A program made the position numbers and the translations under genes. The notes beneath the pieces are model-generated. The model searched no databases and was not told where the DNA came from. It saw nothing but the letters and a program-made list of their open reading frames with translations. From positions 73,368-137,367 of the forward strand of contig DIHO01000001.1 of assembly GCA_002420185.1 (NCBI GenBank): DNA of 64,000 nucleotides. Direction: 5' to 3'. The DNA is from Opitutales bacterium UBA5694. Lineage in GTDB: Bacteria; Verrucomicrobiota; Verrucomicrobiia; Opitutales; Opitutaceae. Of this stretch, positions 45,201 through 54,846 are shown piece after piece (position 1 is the first letter of the stretch; each line of letters opens with the position of its first letter).

Positions 45201-46637
45201 TTAAAGCATCTTCCCTGGCTTTACTTTTTTGGAATCGGGGAATCGCTTTACCCACTTCGCTGCGTCGCGTTTGAATTGGTCCACTTGTTTAGGAGCGGCT
45301 CCCACAAATCGTTTCGATTGAGAGACGAGCTTCTCAAGCTGCATCAAAGAAAGCGGAATTCTTTCGTCGCCAGCAAGTCTACCAAGGAGATCCGCATCCC
45401 TAGGTCGGCCTTCACGAATCTCCTTACTCGCCGCAAGTGCGTTTTCCTTAATCGCCAAGTGGGCCCCCTCGCGGCCGGCACCTGCCTTTACCGACTCCAT
45501 TAAAATGGTGGTCGTGGCCAGGAACGGCAACTGCACCGCATTCTCCGATTCGATCGCTTTCTCAAATACTTGCATCTGACCCAGAACAGTCAGGAAAGCC
45601 TCCAATAGGCCGTCTATGGCGAAAAAGGAATCTGGAAGCATTACGCGGCGCACGACCGAACAAGAAACATCGCCTTCGTTCCACTGGCCTCCCGTCAGAC
45701 CTGAAGCCATCGCAGCGTATCCTTTCAAAATTGTACCAAATCCGTGGATACGTTCACTCGTCCTACAATTCACTTTGTGAGGCATCACTGAGGAACCTAC
45801 TTGACCTTTCGAAAATCCCTCGCTCACCAGACCTTGCCCTGCCATGAGCCGGACAGTCGTGGTCATATTGATCGCTGAAGATGCCAACTGTTCCAATGCT
45901 GTAACCGTATCTAGATCAACACTACGTGGATAAACTTGCCCAACATTTGAGAGTACTTCTCCGAAACCAAGATGCCTAATAATTTTCTCCTCTAGGGCCG
46001 CAACTTTGCTCGCATCCCCTTCAAATAACGTCTGTTGATCCAACTGGGTGCCCACAGCTCCTTTAAGCCCTCGAGCGGGATAACGTTCCGTTAGGTCATT
46101 GAGTCGGTCAATCCCAACCAAAAGCTCCTGACCGGCCATCGCGAAACGCTTCCCCAATGTACTCGCCTGGGCAGGTACATTGTGAGTGCGGGCCGTAATC
46201 ATCAGATTTCTAAACTCAACCGCTCTTTCGGCGAGCCGGTTCAAGCACGCTACTGCCTTGAGCCGGGTCAGTCTCAACGAACGTATGACCTGCAGCTGCT
46301 CAACATTTTCAGTGAGGTCCCGACTCGTCATTCCTAAGTGAGCGTACTCGTATTCCGCCAACGATGAAAACTCTTCAATGCGCGCCTTCACATCATGTAG
46401 CACCTTACGCTCTCGCCGATCGATAGACGCTAGGTTCACCTTGTTTTTTACCGACTCATAAACCTTGATCGCCTTTAGTGGGATTTCTAGTCCCAATTCT
46501 CTCTGAGCCTTCAACACCGCGATCCAATAGTCGCGCTCGATCACAACCCGGCCTTCAGCGGACCAAATTTTTTTCATCGCTCCGGAAGCATAGCGATCCG
46601 CGAGTACGTTTTTTATAACTGGATTTTTTTGTGGCAT
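45201..46637 (-). CDS. purB: Adenylosuccinate lyase
   Basis: The ATG at 46637 gives 478 residues starting MPQKNPVIKNVLADRYASG. It catalyses two steps of purine synthesis. The signature SSVMPHKVNCRTSERIHGF near residue 286 carries the catalytic serine loop; AHLGMTSRDLTEN near 99 and TARTHNVPAQASTLGKRFA near 149 hold the active histidines. Length suits the longer eukaryote-like PurB. Its start faces the sulfotransferase gene across about 90 bases. Confidence 0.95.
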   Translation of the reverse strand: MPQKNPVIKNVLADRYASGAMKKIWSAEGRVVIERDYWIAVLKAQRELGLEIPLKAIKVYESVKNKVNLASIDRRERKVLHDVKARIEEFSSLAEYEYAHLGMTSRDLTENVEQLQVIRSLRLTRLKAVACLNRLAERAVEFRNLMITARTHNVPAQASTLGKRFAMAGQELLVGIDRLNDLTERYPARGLKGAVGTQLDQQTLFEGDASKVAALEEKIIRHLGFGEVLSNVGQVYPRSVDLDTVTALEQLASSAINMTTTVRLMAGQGLVSEGFSKGQVGSSVMPHKVNCRTSERIHGFGTILKGYAAMASGLTGGQWNEGDVSCSVVRRVMLPDSFFAIDGLLEAFLTVLGQMQVFEKAIESENAVQLPFLATTTILMESVKAGAGREGAHLAIKENALAASKEIREGRPRDADLLGRLAGDERIPLSLMQLEKLVSQSKRFVGAAPKQVDQFKRDAAKWVKRFPDSKKVKPGKML

Positions 46638-46727
46638 GAGCAACTAACACCCTGAGTAGCGCCTCGAGAATTTAAAGCATTTTCTTGTTGTGGATTAGCC
46701 GTCGGCTTCCTTGCATGCGTGGCAGTA

Positions 46728-47450
46728 ATGAAGTCCTCGAAAAAAGAGCCATCAGAAAGAACGATCGCATTGGAACTGAGCGTAATGCGCTCGGGCTCCA
46801 CCTTGCTAAAAGCACTTATGGCGGCAGCACCCGATATATCAAGCTTACCGGAGACCAATTTTCAGAAATTCCAGTCGGCGACCGCCGCCTCCGAAATCGC
46901 TTCTCTTTGTGACGAAAGAATTGTGGTTCTTAAACGTCCAGCCTGGTTCAATGAGACAAAGCGGTATCCGAAGCTACCCAACGTTTCCAAGCTGAAGCGT
47001 ATCATTCTCACTCGCGACGTTCACACGACGACGGCCTCGCTGCGCAAAATGGTATTTCGTAAAGCGGAACTTTTGGCTCCAAAATACATCGATAATTGGT
47101 TCGCCAACAATTATTGGGCCCCGGTATACGCGAATCTACTGGATCGGTTTCCAGATGATGGTAATTCAAATTTTTGGATACGCTATGAAGATCTGGTTCA
47201 GAAACCCATCGAGTGGACCGCCAAACTCTTTCGGTTTTTAGGTTCGAACCGGACTGAGGGGATAGACTCGTATCCGCCACCACAAGGATACAACTGGAAA
47301 TGGGGCAGCGACGATGGGGGAGACAAAATCAAAAGCCTAACTGTTCAGACTCCTAGAATTCCACAGAGTTCTCTAGCCATTTTGGAGCACGTTCAAGGGC
47401 TTCCTCGAGTTGCCCTTGTTAGAGCCCGACTCGGATATGCGAAGTTCTAG
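46728..47450 (+). CDS. Sulfotransferase-family protein
   Basis: The ATG at 46728 gives 240 residues; a GTG at 46719 is also in frame. The PAPS 5'-phosphosulfate loop is VMRSGSTLLKALMAAAP near residue 20, and IILTRDVHTTTASLRKM near 92 resembles the 3'-phosphate-binding strand with its Arg and Ser-like positions. FWIRYEDLVQKPIEW near 144 is the common C-terminal core. It transfers sulfate to an unknown acceptor, perhaps a glycolipid or polysaccharide, as the next gene is a glycosyltransferase (inference). Smaller than many family members. Confidence 0.8.
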   Translation: MKSSKKEPSERTIALELSVMRSGSTLLKALMAAAPDISSLPETNFQKFQSATAASEIASLCDERIVVLKRPAWFNETKRYPKLPNVSKLKRIILTRDVHTTTASLRKMVFRKAELLAPKYIDNWFANNYWAPVYANLLDRFPDDGNSNFWIRYEDLVQKPIEWTAKLFRFLGSNRTEGIDSYPPPQGYNWKWGSDDGGDKIKSLTVQTPRIPQSSLAILEHVQGLPRVALVRARLGYAKF

Positions 47451-47502
47451 AGTTTTTGGTAAGGCTTTTCAAGTATCTTTACTTCAGATACATTTGCCTT
47501 TT

Positions 47503-48681
47503 CTAACCAATCGCGTCGCGGTATATTTGCTCTAGCTTGCTACCGGTTTTCCCCATGCTATGGTCGCTTGCATTATCTATAGCCGCCTGGCTCATTTCGC
47601 TTCTCAAGTAATTGTCTTTCATAAGCTTGATCATAGCATCTGCCATGTCTTGCTCGTCGTCCGGCTCGAAAATCAATCCGTCATTTCCGTCCTCAACAAG
47701 CTCAGGGATTCCTTTGGCCCTTGGGCCGATCATGGGCAACCCGAAGGCCATCGCTTCCAGCAGACTCACGGGCTGGTTCTCTGTTTTACTCGCCGTCACA
47801 AAGACATCCCCAAGTAAAAGATAGTTTTCTTTCATCAAGATATCCCGTTCAATGCCACCCGTCCGTACGACTGCTTTCTTAATCCCGAACTCCGCCACCT
47901 TTTCATCGATCTCTGAGTCGGAGGGTCCAGCTCCGACGATCACGAGTTTAACATCCGGATTAACCCGTGTTACGCGATGGAATGCCCCAAGTAGAACTCC
48001 CAAAGACTTCTCTGGCGATATTCGCCCAACATAGATGAAAGCGAAATCGTCGATGCCCAAAGATTGGCGAAAAGCTTCAATCTCCTCTTTCGGTCTGAAC
48101 TGAATCGGGTCAATCCCGTTCGAAAGCAGCGTCACCTTGGTCTTTAAGCCTCTTTGAACGAGATTATCCCGAACCGATTTCGACGGGCTTACCACATGAC
48201 TACAATGATTGTAGAAAGTTACCGAATACTTCCACATCGCTTTTCGAGTAAATGAAAAATTTGGAAGATGGAATTGCTTTAGATACTCCGGCTCAGCGAA
48301 GAAGGTATGGAATGTTCCTACTATCGGCAACTTTTTCCAGCGTCCTAAAAACATGCCCTCAATTCCGCAACCGAACTCTGTATGAACATGAATCACATCT
48401 GGAGAAGCGATCTTAAGACGCCGATAAGTAAACAGGAACAGAGGAATCGAAAATCGCAGCTTAGGGATGTTGGGAATGGGAACGGAGAAGGGCAGCCCGA
48501 AGGTCTTTACTCGAGAATCAAGCCCGGGAATCCCCTCCTTCCGATCTTCCTTTTTCGCCCTCGGGTGGAAGATGCTTACTTCATGCCCGCGGATGGCGAG
48601 TTCGTTCGCCTGATTGATAACCGCAGAACTTACCCCCGAAATGTAGGGCAGGAAGCTATCGGTGAATAGGCAAATCCGCAT
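47503..48681 (-). CDS. Glycosyltransferase family 4 protein
   Basis: The ATG at 48681 gives 392 residues starting MRICLFTDSFLPYISGVSSAV, the classical N-terminus of GT4 enzymes that build glycolipids (similar to monoglucosyl- or sulfoquinovosyl-diacylglycerol synthases). DVIHVHTEFGCGIEGM near residue 98, FIYVGRISPEKSLGVLLGAF near 218 and the EAMAFGLPMIGPRAKGIPELV donor-site region near 310 are clear. Cytoplasmic, probably membrane-associated. Donor and acceptor are not known. It converges on the sulfotransferase gene. Confidence 0.9.
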   Translation of the reverse strand: MRICLFTDSFLPYISGVSSAVINQANELAIRGHEVSIFHPRAKKEDRKEGIPGLDSRVKTFGLPFSVPIPNIPKLRFSIPLFLFTYRRLKIASPDVIHVHTEFGCGIEGMFLGRWKKLPIVGTFHTFFAEPEYLKQFHLPNFSFTRKAMWKYSVTFYNHCSHVVSPSKSVRDNLVQRGLKTKVTLLSNGIDPIQFRPKEEIEAFRQSLGIDDFAFIYVGRISPEKSLGVLLGAFHRVTRVNPDVKLVIVGAGPSDSEIDEKVAEFGIKKAVVRTGGIERDILMKENYLLLGDVFVTASKTENQPVSLLEAMAFGLPMIGPRAKGIPELVEDGNDGLIFEPDDEQDMADAMIKLMKDNYLRSEMSQAAIDNASDHSMGKTGSKLEQIYRDAIG

Positions 48682-48777
48682 AGGTGAGACAGAAAAACGG
48701 GCTCCAATTGGAAGGTGCAACTTTATTCCAAACGAATTAATAATCTTCCGGAAGCACCTTGGCTCTCAACCTGGATT

Positions 48778-49884
48778 TTACGCAAGGCAACGAATCGCCA
48801 TGTTGCGAAGGACTTTTTCCTGCTCGTTCGGACGCTCAACTATCTCCTCAAATGCTTTGATAAACTCCCCTTGGTGGTCGATCAGCCTTTTCAATGTGGG
48901 CATTTGCCGCTCACCCAACAGCTTGCCCATGTACCACAGGTTTTGTGTAAAAACGTTGAAGTTGCTTTTATCCGAAAGACCATCGAAACGGTCTTTGTAT
49001 TTTGCGGCCGCCTGTTCGAATCCGGGTTTCGATATCCCTCGTCCCCCAATATGGATCTCCCCTCCGTCGATGAGGGCTCTTAACTGAATCAGCAACCGAT
49101 TGCGATTCTGCAGCGAGGCAATCACCGGCCGAGCGTCGTGACCCGCGAAAAAGTGACGACGCAACGCTTCCAAAGTCCATTTCAGATTTCGGGAAAAAAA
49201 CGCTTCAGTCGTTTCGAAAAAGTCACCTTCGCCAAAATTGGGGACGAGCTCTTCGATAAGCTTCGCCGTGATCTCACTCCCCTCATCACCTAGATAGGTC
49301 GCCAGCTTGCGAGTCTCCTCCAAGATGAGGCGAGCATTGGCGTTCACCTTGTTAAGAAGAATTTCTTGAGTGCTCCGTTTCATTGAGACTCCTAGAGATT
49401 CGCACTCTTCGTCTAAAATTGCCAAGAGTGTATCTGAACCGTTTCCCTTGGAATCGACTCCCCCCGAAGCTACGTGCTCTCCCTCTTTCTCGAGCCACTT
49501 GGCAAACCGCTTTCGGCGATCCACTGGTGAAGCAGAAATCAGTACACCGACCTCATCTGGCGTTATCACCTCCAGTATCTCCCTCAAATCGTCACACGCT
49601 TTTTGTGTTCCTTCTGCTCGTCCCAATAGATTGTCCGCCAAAAACGAGCAGCCTTTGAGCCAGATCACTCGCCTACCTCCAAACAATCCCAATGTCTGCG
49701 TCGCCTCCCTCACGCGATTCACAATCTGCTCCACATCATCGACCTTCACAGCACGTCCACTAATAACTTCTTGGGAAAAGTCATCTTCAACAGTGGCAAC
49801 CATCTCCCTCCATGCCGCTGATGCAGCTCGGAGAGCTAAGAAGTCATCTGGACCTGACACGTATATGAAGCTCGGTTCGCCCAT
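48778..49884 (-). CDS. holA: DNA polymerase III delta subunit
   Basis: The ATG at 49884 gives 368 residues starting MGEPSFIYVSGPDDFLALRA; an earlier in-frame ATG at 49974 would add 30 residues that overlap the divergent moeA promoter. The pattern of an AAA+-like fold with degenerate P-loop, GGRRVIWLKGCSFLADN near residue 75, SASPVDRRKRFAKWLEKEG near 125 and the C-terminal helical collar LFFAGHDARPVIASLQNRNRLLIQL-type region (near 256) fits HolA. It loads the sliding clamp with delta-prime and gamma/tau. Confidence 0.88.
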   Translation of the reverse strand: MGEPSFIYVSGPDDFLALRAASAAWREMVATVEDDFSQEVISGRAVKVDDVEQIVNRVREATQTLGLFGGRRVIWLKGCSFLADNLLGRAEGTQKACDDLREILEVITPDEVGVLISASPVDRRKRFAKWLEKEGEHVASGGVDSKGNGSDTLLAILDEECESLGVSMKRSTQEILLNKVNANARLILEETRKLATYLGDEGSEITAKLIEELVPNFGEGDFFETTEAFFSRNLKWTLEALRRHFFAGHDARPVIASLQNRNRLLIQLRALIDGGEIHIGGRGISKPGFEQAAAKYKDRFDGLSDKSNFNVFTQNLWYMGKLLGERQMPTLKRLIDHQGEFIKAFEEIVERPNEQEKVLRNMAIRCLA

Positions 49885-49978
49885 CTCTAAAAGAGAATAC
49901 AATCTTGCTAGGGATTGAAAAGGCTTTTTCGCAATCTCGCATCCTATCCTTGCCAAATGGGAAAACATCCTCAATCAA

Positions 49979-51199
49979 ATGCTCGTGATTTCAGTCGAAG
50001 CAGCCCAGCAAAAAATTTCCGAACGATTGGCTCCCCTTTCATCCGAGCTCGTAAATATTGAGGATGCTAACGGCCGTGTATTGGCAGAGCAGCTACAATC
50101 AGATCGGAACCTTCCTCCATTCAATCGTTCCACCTTTGACGGGGTTGCACTTTGCTACCAGTCAGCCGCTCGAGGCCTCCGAAGTTTTCCAGTAATCGGG
50201 ACTGCCTATGCAGGATCCCCCAGGATTGAATTGAACAACTTGGATTCCTGCGTCGAGATCATGACTGGGGCTCCAGTGCCCGAAAATGCCAGTTGCGTCA
50301 TCAAGATTGAGAATCTTAAACTCGAAGATGGAATCGCGACGCTCAACGATGGCATTGATCTGTTCGAGGGCGTCGGCATCCATCCTCTAGGTTCCGATTG
50401 CCCTGCAGGGAATGTCCTTTTGAAACCGGGCTGTACCCTTTCTGCGAAAGAGCTTTCCATCGCAGCATCCATCGGTAAATCTCAATTGCTTGTTTCCCAA
50501 ATTCCTCGTATTTCTATTGTCACTACTGGCGACGAGCTCGTTGACGTTTGCGACTCACCCTTACCACATCAAATTCGTCGGTCAAACGATCTCGCTCTTC
50601 AGTTTGCCCTTCAAAGTGCAGGTTTCCAGAAAGTTTCGAGACATCATATTATGGACAGTCTCGCGGAGACCGAAACAACAGTCCAATCAATCCTGCAAGA
50701 CACCGACATACTAATACTCGCCGGAGGTGTTTCGAAGGGGAAGCGGGACTTCCTTGCTGCCGCTCTCGATAGCGTGGGCGTAGCAAAAACATTTCAATGG
50801 GTTAGTCAGTGTCCGGGGAAACCGCTTTGGTTTGGGGACATTGACCGGAATGGGAAACGCACACTTGTTTTCGCCCTCCCAGGAAATCCGGTATCATGCT
50901 TTACCTGCCTACATCGATTCGTCCTTCCAGCTCTAGCAGAAATCACAGGTAAATCGGCCTGCCCCCCCACAATTGTAAAGTTAAGAAGCGAGTTCAGCTT
51001 TGCCCCGCCCCTGACTCTTTTCCTTCCGGTATCACTGAGTTGTGACGAAACCGGTCAAATTTGGGCAGAGCCGCTTCCATTCAATACATCTGGTGACTTC
51101 ATCTCCATCGCCAAAACCCAGGGATTCGTAGAGCTGCCATGTTCGGAATCGGTTTTCCCAGAAGGATCCTCTCACCGTTTCTATAAATGGAGTGTCTAA
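49979..51199 (+). CDS. moeA: Molybdopterin molybdenumtransferase
   Basis: A 406-residue protein inserting molybdenum into molybdopterin. The N-terminal RNLPPFNRSTFDGVALCY (near residue 43) corresponds to the MoeA PPFxxSxxDGYA motif, EIMTGAPVP follows near 92, ISIVTTGDELVD near 178 and LAGGVSKGKRDFL near 245 are the MoCF-domain motifs, and FALPGNPVSCFTC near 300 is the PGNP site. First of four molybdenum-cofactor genes, divergent from holA. Confidence 0.95.
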   Translation: MLVISVEAAQQKISERLAPLSSELVNIEDANGRVLAEQLQSDRNLPPFNRSTFDGVALCYQSAARGLRSFPVIGTAYAGSPRIELNNLDSCVEIMTGAPVPENASCVIKIENLKLEDGIATLNDGIDLFEGVGIHPLGSDCPAGNVLLKPGCTLSAKELSIAASIGKSQLLVSQIPRISIVTTGDELVDVCDSPLPHQIRRSNDLALQFALQSAGFQKVSRHHIMDSLAETETTVQSILQDTDILILAGGVSKGKRDFLAAALDSVGVAKTFQWVSQCPGKPLWFGDIDRNGKRTLVFALPGNPVSCFTCLHRFVLPALAEITGKSACPPTIVKLRSEFSFAPPLTLFLPVSLSCDETGQIWAEPLPFNTSGDFISIAKTQGFVELPCSESVFPEGSSHRFYKWSV

Positions 51200-51256
51200 G
51201 ATCAGAAATGATCCGAGCCCTCGACAATCGATCGCAACCGACTATACCCACTACAA

Positions 51257-51733
51257 ATGACTGATTTCACACACCTCAATGAGAGTCGGCAGCCTCAAAT
51301 GGTTGACGTTGGGGACAAAGGTGTCACCCGAAGAGTCGCCCGTGCGGAGGCTGTCGTATTTCTGACATCTAAGGTAATGTCGAAATTCGACGGCGAGGAG
51401 ATCCAAAGCAAAAAAGGCCCCGTCTTTCACACAGCAATTCTAGCAGGTATCCAAGCCGCAAAGAAAACGAGCGATCTAATCCCCCTTTGCCACCCGCTTC
51501 CTCTCACTAAATGTCAGGTCACTGTTGGGAAACTCGATGACGCTCGAGTAGTGATTCACACTGAGGCTGCTACCGATGCCAAAACCGGAGTGGAGATGGA
51601 AGCTCTCAGTGCCGCAAGCGGTGCCGCCTTGACCGTTTACGATATGTGCAAATCCGTTAATAAAGGAATCATCATAGAAAGAATCCGACTCTTGGAGAAG
51701 AGCGGCGGAAAAAGCGACTTCCAGACAGATTAG
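51257..51733 (+). CDS. moaC: Cyclic pyranopterin monophosphate synthase
   Basis: A 158-residue enzyme for the first dedicated pathway step, after MoaA. MVDVGDKGVTRRVARAEA near residue 16, KKTSDLIPLCHPLPLTKCQV near 72 and GVEMEALSAASGAALTVYDMCK near 112 match the family. Active-site residues (His in CHPL, Lys-Ser near the end) are present. It lies 57 bases after moeA and 19 before moaD. moaA itself is not in the window. Confidence 0.97.
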   Translation: MTDFTHLNESRQPQMVDVGDKGVTRRVARAEAVVFLTSKVMSKFDGEEIQSKKGPVFHTAILAGIQAAKKTSDLIPLCHPLPLTKCQVTVGKLDDARVVIHTEAATDAKTGVEMEALSAASGAALTVYDMCKSVNKGIIIERIRLLEKSGGKSDFQTD

Positions 51734-51752
51734 GTTAGTTCGATTATTACCC

Positions 51753-51992
51753 ATGAAGATTCAGATCGAGTACTTCGCATTACTCAAAGAGCAGCGCGGC
51801 ATCTCAATTGAGACGATTGAGACCAAAGCGGCCAATCCCGAGATTTTGTATTCTGATCTGAAACGCCAGTACTCATTCTCACTTGAGCCATCCATGCTCA
51901 AGTTAGCGGTCAACGAAGATTTCGCTAATTGGGACTACTCCCTTAAAGACGGGGACACGGTCGTGTTTATTCCACCGGTTGCGGGTGGGTGA
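51753..51992 (+). CDS. moaD: Molybdopterin synthase sulfur carrier subunit
   Basis: A 79-residue ubiquitin-like protein ending in the required Gly-Gly (FIPPVAGG), which is thiocarboxylated and donates sulfur to the precursor in the MoaE complex. KIQIEYFALLKEQRG at the start is a typical first strand and helix. It lies between moaC and moaE with gaps of 19 and 27 bases. Confidence 0.95.
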   Translation: MKIQIEYFALLKEQRGISIETIETKAANPEILYSDLKRQYSFSLEPSMLKLAVNEDFANWDYSLKDGDTVVFIPPVAGG

Positions 51993-52019
51993 AATCCGAG
52001 CGCTCCCACTGTACCGTCT

Positions 52020-52433
52020 ATGCAATTTCAAATTACCAACCAGGAGATCAAGCTAGAATCACTGCGAAGAGCGATCCTTCGCGACGTTTCTGGCGCTTTT
52101 GTTTCTTTCGAGGGCTTGGTACGGAATAACAATGACGGGAGACCAGTGAATGGTCTTGAGTATAGCTCATACATCCCTCTCGCTGAAAAAGAGGGAATGC
52201 GGATTTTATCAGAGGCGAAAGAACGCTACAGCATCGAAGCCGCCGCTTGCGTGCACCGAATCGGAAGCCTGAAAATCGGTGAAATTGCGGTTTGGGTTGG
52301 AGTAAGCGCTGCTCATCGTGATGCAGCTTTCAACGCGAATCGCTACATCATTGACCAGACTAAAGCCCGCGTTCCGATCTGGAAAAGGGAGGCCTATCTC
52401 GATAGTCCGGCAGAATGGGTAAACTGCACATAA
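52020..52433 (+). CDS. moaE: Molybdopterin synthase catalytic subunit
   Basis: A 137-residue subunit. GAFVSFEGLVRNNNDGRPVNGLEYSSY-type sequence near residue 28 holds the conserved arginine, HRIGSLKIGEIAVWVGVSAAHRDAAF near 78 carries the catalytic region, and the C-terminal VPIWKREAYLDSPAEWV contains the active lysine (KRE). With MoaD it makes molybdopterin from cPMP. It ends the moeA-moaCDE cluster. Confidence 0.95.
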   Translation: MQFQITNQEIKLESLRRAILRDVSGAFVSFEGLVRNNNDGRPVNGLEYSSYIPLAEKEGMRILSEAKERYSIEAAACVHRIGSLKIGEIAVWVGVSAAHRDAAFNANRYIIDQTKARVPIWKREAYLDSPAEWVNCT

Positions 52434-52918
52434 GATACTCATTGATAACCGCTTAGATTAAGTCATAGGATTTAAAGGTCGTTATACCTCTAGAAGAACT
52501 ATCAATTTAACAAGATGCTCTCCGTGGAACGACTGTTAGAATCATTGAAACCCCTCTTCAGCCAACCGTTGTTCCCTTGCGCGATCGAGGTGATTGGGAT
52601 ATATTCGCGTACTCTATCTTTTGGATCCTCAGCATCTTACCTAGACTCGTTATGTACCCGATTATCGCGGCGAATTGTGCAATAATCTGCATTGATTGGG
52701 TCTACAACCGAAACGAGCTGGAATTCCTCATCCCTATTGTAGACATGATCGCTCCTTGCCTTCCTAGCAAAGTCTAGGAAGTTTCTTCTCTAAAAATTTT
52801 CAGCTTTGACTAACCTTGGTTCAAACAGGTGTGTGAAGTATTCAGGTAGAAACGGGATTCAGGCTTGATGGCTACAACAGGGCTCCCTTGTATGCCCGCT
52901 CTTTATCTGAATCCATCG
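52434..52918. other. Gap between moaE and gnd, possible short ORF
   Basis: About 485 bases. A 66-codon frame at 52577-52777 encodes a hydrophobic peptide (IFWILSILPRLVMYPIIAAN), and an overlapping frame from an ATG near 52515 gives about 55 codons (MLSVERLLESLKPLF). Neither has a recognisable family or a clear ribosome-binding site, and they overlap, so I do not call a gene. It may be a remnant. The gnd promoter is probably at the right end. Confidence 0.4.
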
Positions 52919-54421
52919 ATGCCAAATTCACAATCTGATATAGGACTCGTCGGCCTCGCGGTCATGGGTCAAAACCTCGCTCTCAACGTAGCCGACCACG
53001 GCTTTCGAATCTCGGTCTACAACCGCACCACTTCGAAGACCGACACATTTGTCGAGGCCCATCCAAATACTCCCGGTGGCCTACATGGTGCCCGATCTCT
53101 CGAAGATTTCGTTCAGTCAATCAAACGTCCGCGAAAAATCATTATTCTGGTCCAAGCCGGGAAGGCAACCGACGCCGTGATCGAGAGCCTTCTCCCCCTT
53201 CTCGATCCGGACGACATTATCATAGATGGAGGGAACGCACTTTGGACGGACACCATACGTCGCGAAAAAGAGCTGAATGAAAAAGGTTTTCGGTTTGTTG
53301 GTTCCGGCGTTTCAGGTGGTGAGGAGGGAGCCCGCTTCGGTCCCTCTTTGATGCCCGGCGGCAACGAGTCCGCTTGGAACGAACTCAAACCAATTTGGGA
53401 GGCTATTGCAGCCAAGGTCAACGCAGACACAGGGAAGCCTATTGAAGGTGCTGCTCCTGGCAAACCGGTCGACGGCGGCGTCAGTTGCACCACCTACATC
53501 GGCGAAAATGGTGCGGGTCACTACGTGAAAATGGTGCACAATGGTATCGAGTACGGCGACATGCAGATGATCTGTGAAGCCTACGCACTGATGTCGAAAC
53601 TCTTGGCCATGAATCCCAAGCAGATGAGCGAAGTGTTCGGTCAGTGGAACGAAGGCCTACTCGACTCGTTCCTCATCGAAATCACCACAGACATTCTGAA
53701 GCAGGATGACCCTGTCACCGGACAGCCGTTTGTGGATATCGTGCTTGATACAGCCGGCCAAAAGGGCACCGGAAAATGGACCTCTGTTAACGCACTCGAC
53801 ATGGGCATCGCCGCTCCTTCAATCGCAGAAGCGGTATTCGCACGTTGTCTAAGTGCGGTTAAAGAAGAACGGGTGGCCGCCTCTGATATCATCAATCCAG
53901 TTTTCGATGCCTTCGAAGGAGATAAGGATTCCTTTATCCAAGCCATCCACGACGCCCTCTACTGCTCCAAGATCTGCTCCTATGCCCAAGGTTTCCAGCT
54001 AATGCGAGCGGCTCAAAAGGAGTATGATTGGAAATTGGACTTTGGCACAATCTCCATGATTTGGCGAGGTGGTTGCATCATTCGAGCCGCCTTCCTTCAA
54101 AAAATCTTTGAAGCCTATCAGCGTGATCCAAATTTAGCTAATCTACTGCTTGATCCCTATTTTAAGGGTGAAATAGACCGGTGCCAATCAAACTGGCGCA
54201 AGGTGGTTGCAGCGGCCTCCGAGAGCGGCGTGCCGATCCCGACTTTCATGTCCTCGCTCGCCTATTACGATAGCTACCGTAGTTCACGCCTACCGGCTAA
54301 TTTGCTACAAGCACAGCGGGACTATTTTGGTGCCCACACCTACGAAAGGACAGACCAGGATCGCGGGAAGTTTTTTCATATTGATTGGCCCGACCCAGCT
54401 CGCCCACAAAAAGAGGTTTAG
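52919..54421 (+). CDS. gnd: 6-phosphogluconate dehydrogenase, decarboxylating
   Basis: The ATG at 52919 gives 500 residues starting MPNSQSDIGLVGLAVMGQNL; the longer in-frame start at 52865 adds 18 residues without family similarity. The NADP fold (GLVGLAVMGQNLALNVADHGF), SGVSGGEEGARFGPSLMPGG near 130 (substrate serine-gly-gly site) and HYVKMVHNGIEYGDMQMI near 200 with catalytic lysine are intact. It makes ribulose-5-phosphate and NADPH in the pentose phosphate pathway. Confidence 0.97.
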   Translation: MPNSQSDIGLVGLAVMGQNLALNVADHGFRISVYNRTTSKTDTFVEAHPNTPGGLHGARSLEDFVQSIKRPRKIIILVQAGKATDAVIESLLPLLDPDDIIIDGGNALWTDTIRREKELNEKGFRFVGSGVSGGEEGARFGPSLMPGGNESAWNELKPIWEAIAAKVNADTGKPIEGAAPGKPVDGGVSCTTYIGENGAGHYVKMVHNGIEYGDMQMICEAYALMSKLLAMNPKQMSEVFGQWNEGLLDSFLIEITTDILKQDDPVTGQPFVDIVLDTAGQKGTGKWTSVNALDMGIAAPSIAEAVFARCLSAVKEERVAASDIINPVFDAFEGDKDSFIQAIHDALYCSKICSYAQGFQLMRAAQKEYDWKLDFGTISMIWRGGCIIRAAFLQKIFEAYQRDPNLANLLLDPYFKGEIDRCQSNWRKVVAAASESGVPIPTFMSSLAYYDSYRSSRLPANLLQAQRDYFGAHTYERTDQDRGKFFHIDWPDPARPQKEV

Positions 54422-54846
54422 CTTTTTATTTTAAGATCTTCACAGCAAAAGCCACCTTATAACGAGTCGCCATCCGACTGGAATGCCAGTACCGAACCCA
54501 CCCCAGCGGCGATTGCCGCGATGCTTCCACGACTGTGGCCTCGGCGAATCGGACTCCATCTGCCACCCAATGCTTCAAGGGAACGGCGGATCCCCATTGT
54601 AGATTCGCATTTTGCAATGTTTTCTTACCGATCGGTTAAAGAAGTACCCTTATCCTCCGAGATATCTAGCCGTAAGCGTTTTTCGCCATTACTTACGAGC
54701 TAAGAACCCCACGATCCTTAAAATTGGGGAAACTCAAAGCTTACAGCGGATAAGCCAAAAAGACTATGGCCTTTAAAAGCCTTTACTCAGCTCGAGAAAC
54801 AGGCCCCAATGTTATTTGAAATCCGTTTACAAAGCTAAGACTTATC
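54422..54846. other. Gap between gnd and DUF1800 gene
   Basis: About 425 bases. The minus strand has a 63-codon frame (54617-54426) reading LQWGSAVPLKHWVADGVRFA and ending near VAFAVKILK, which looks protein-like but has no family I know. The rest is AT-rich. The promoter of the DUF1800-DUF1501 operon should be in the last 150 bases; no clear motif is seen. Confidence 0.4.

Noticed and set aside
52577..52777. Short hydrophobic frame between moaE and gnd
   Set aside because: Overlaps another equally plausible short frame and lacks a ribosome-binding site or family.
54426..54617. 63-codon minus-strand frame after gnd
   Set aside because: Protein-like composition but no family, signal or context; noted in the gap entry instead of called as a gene.
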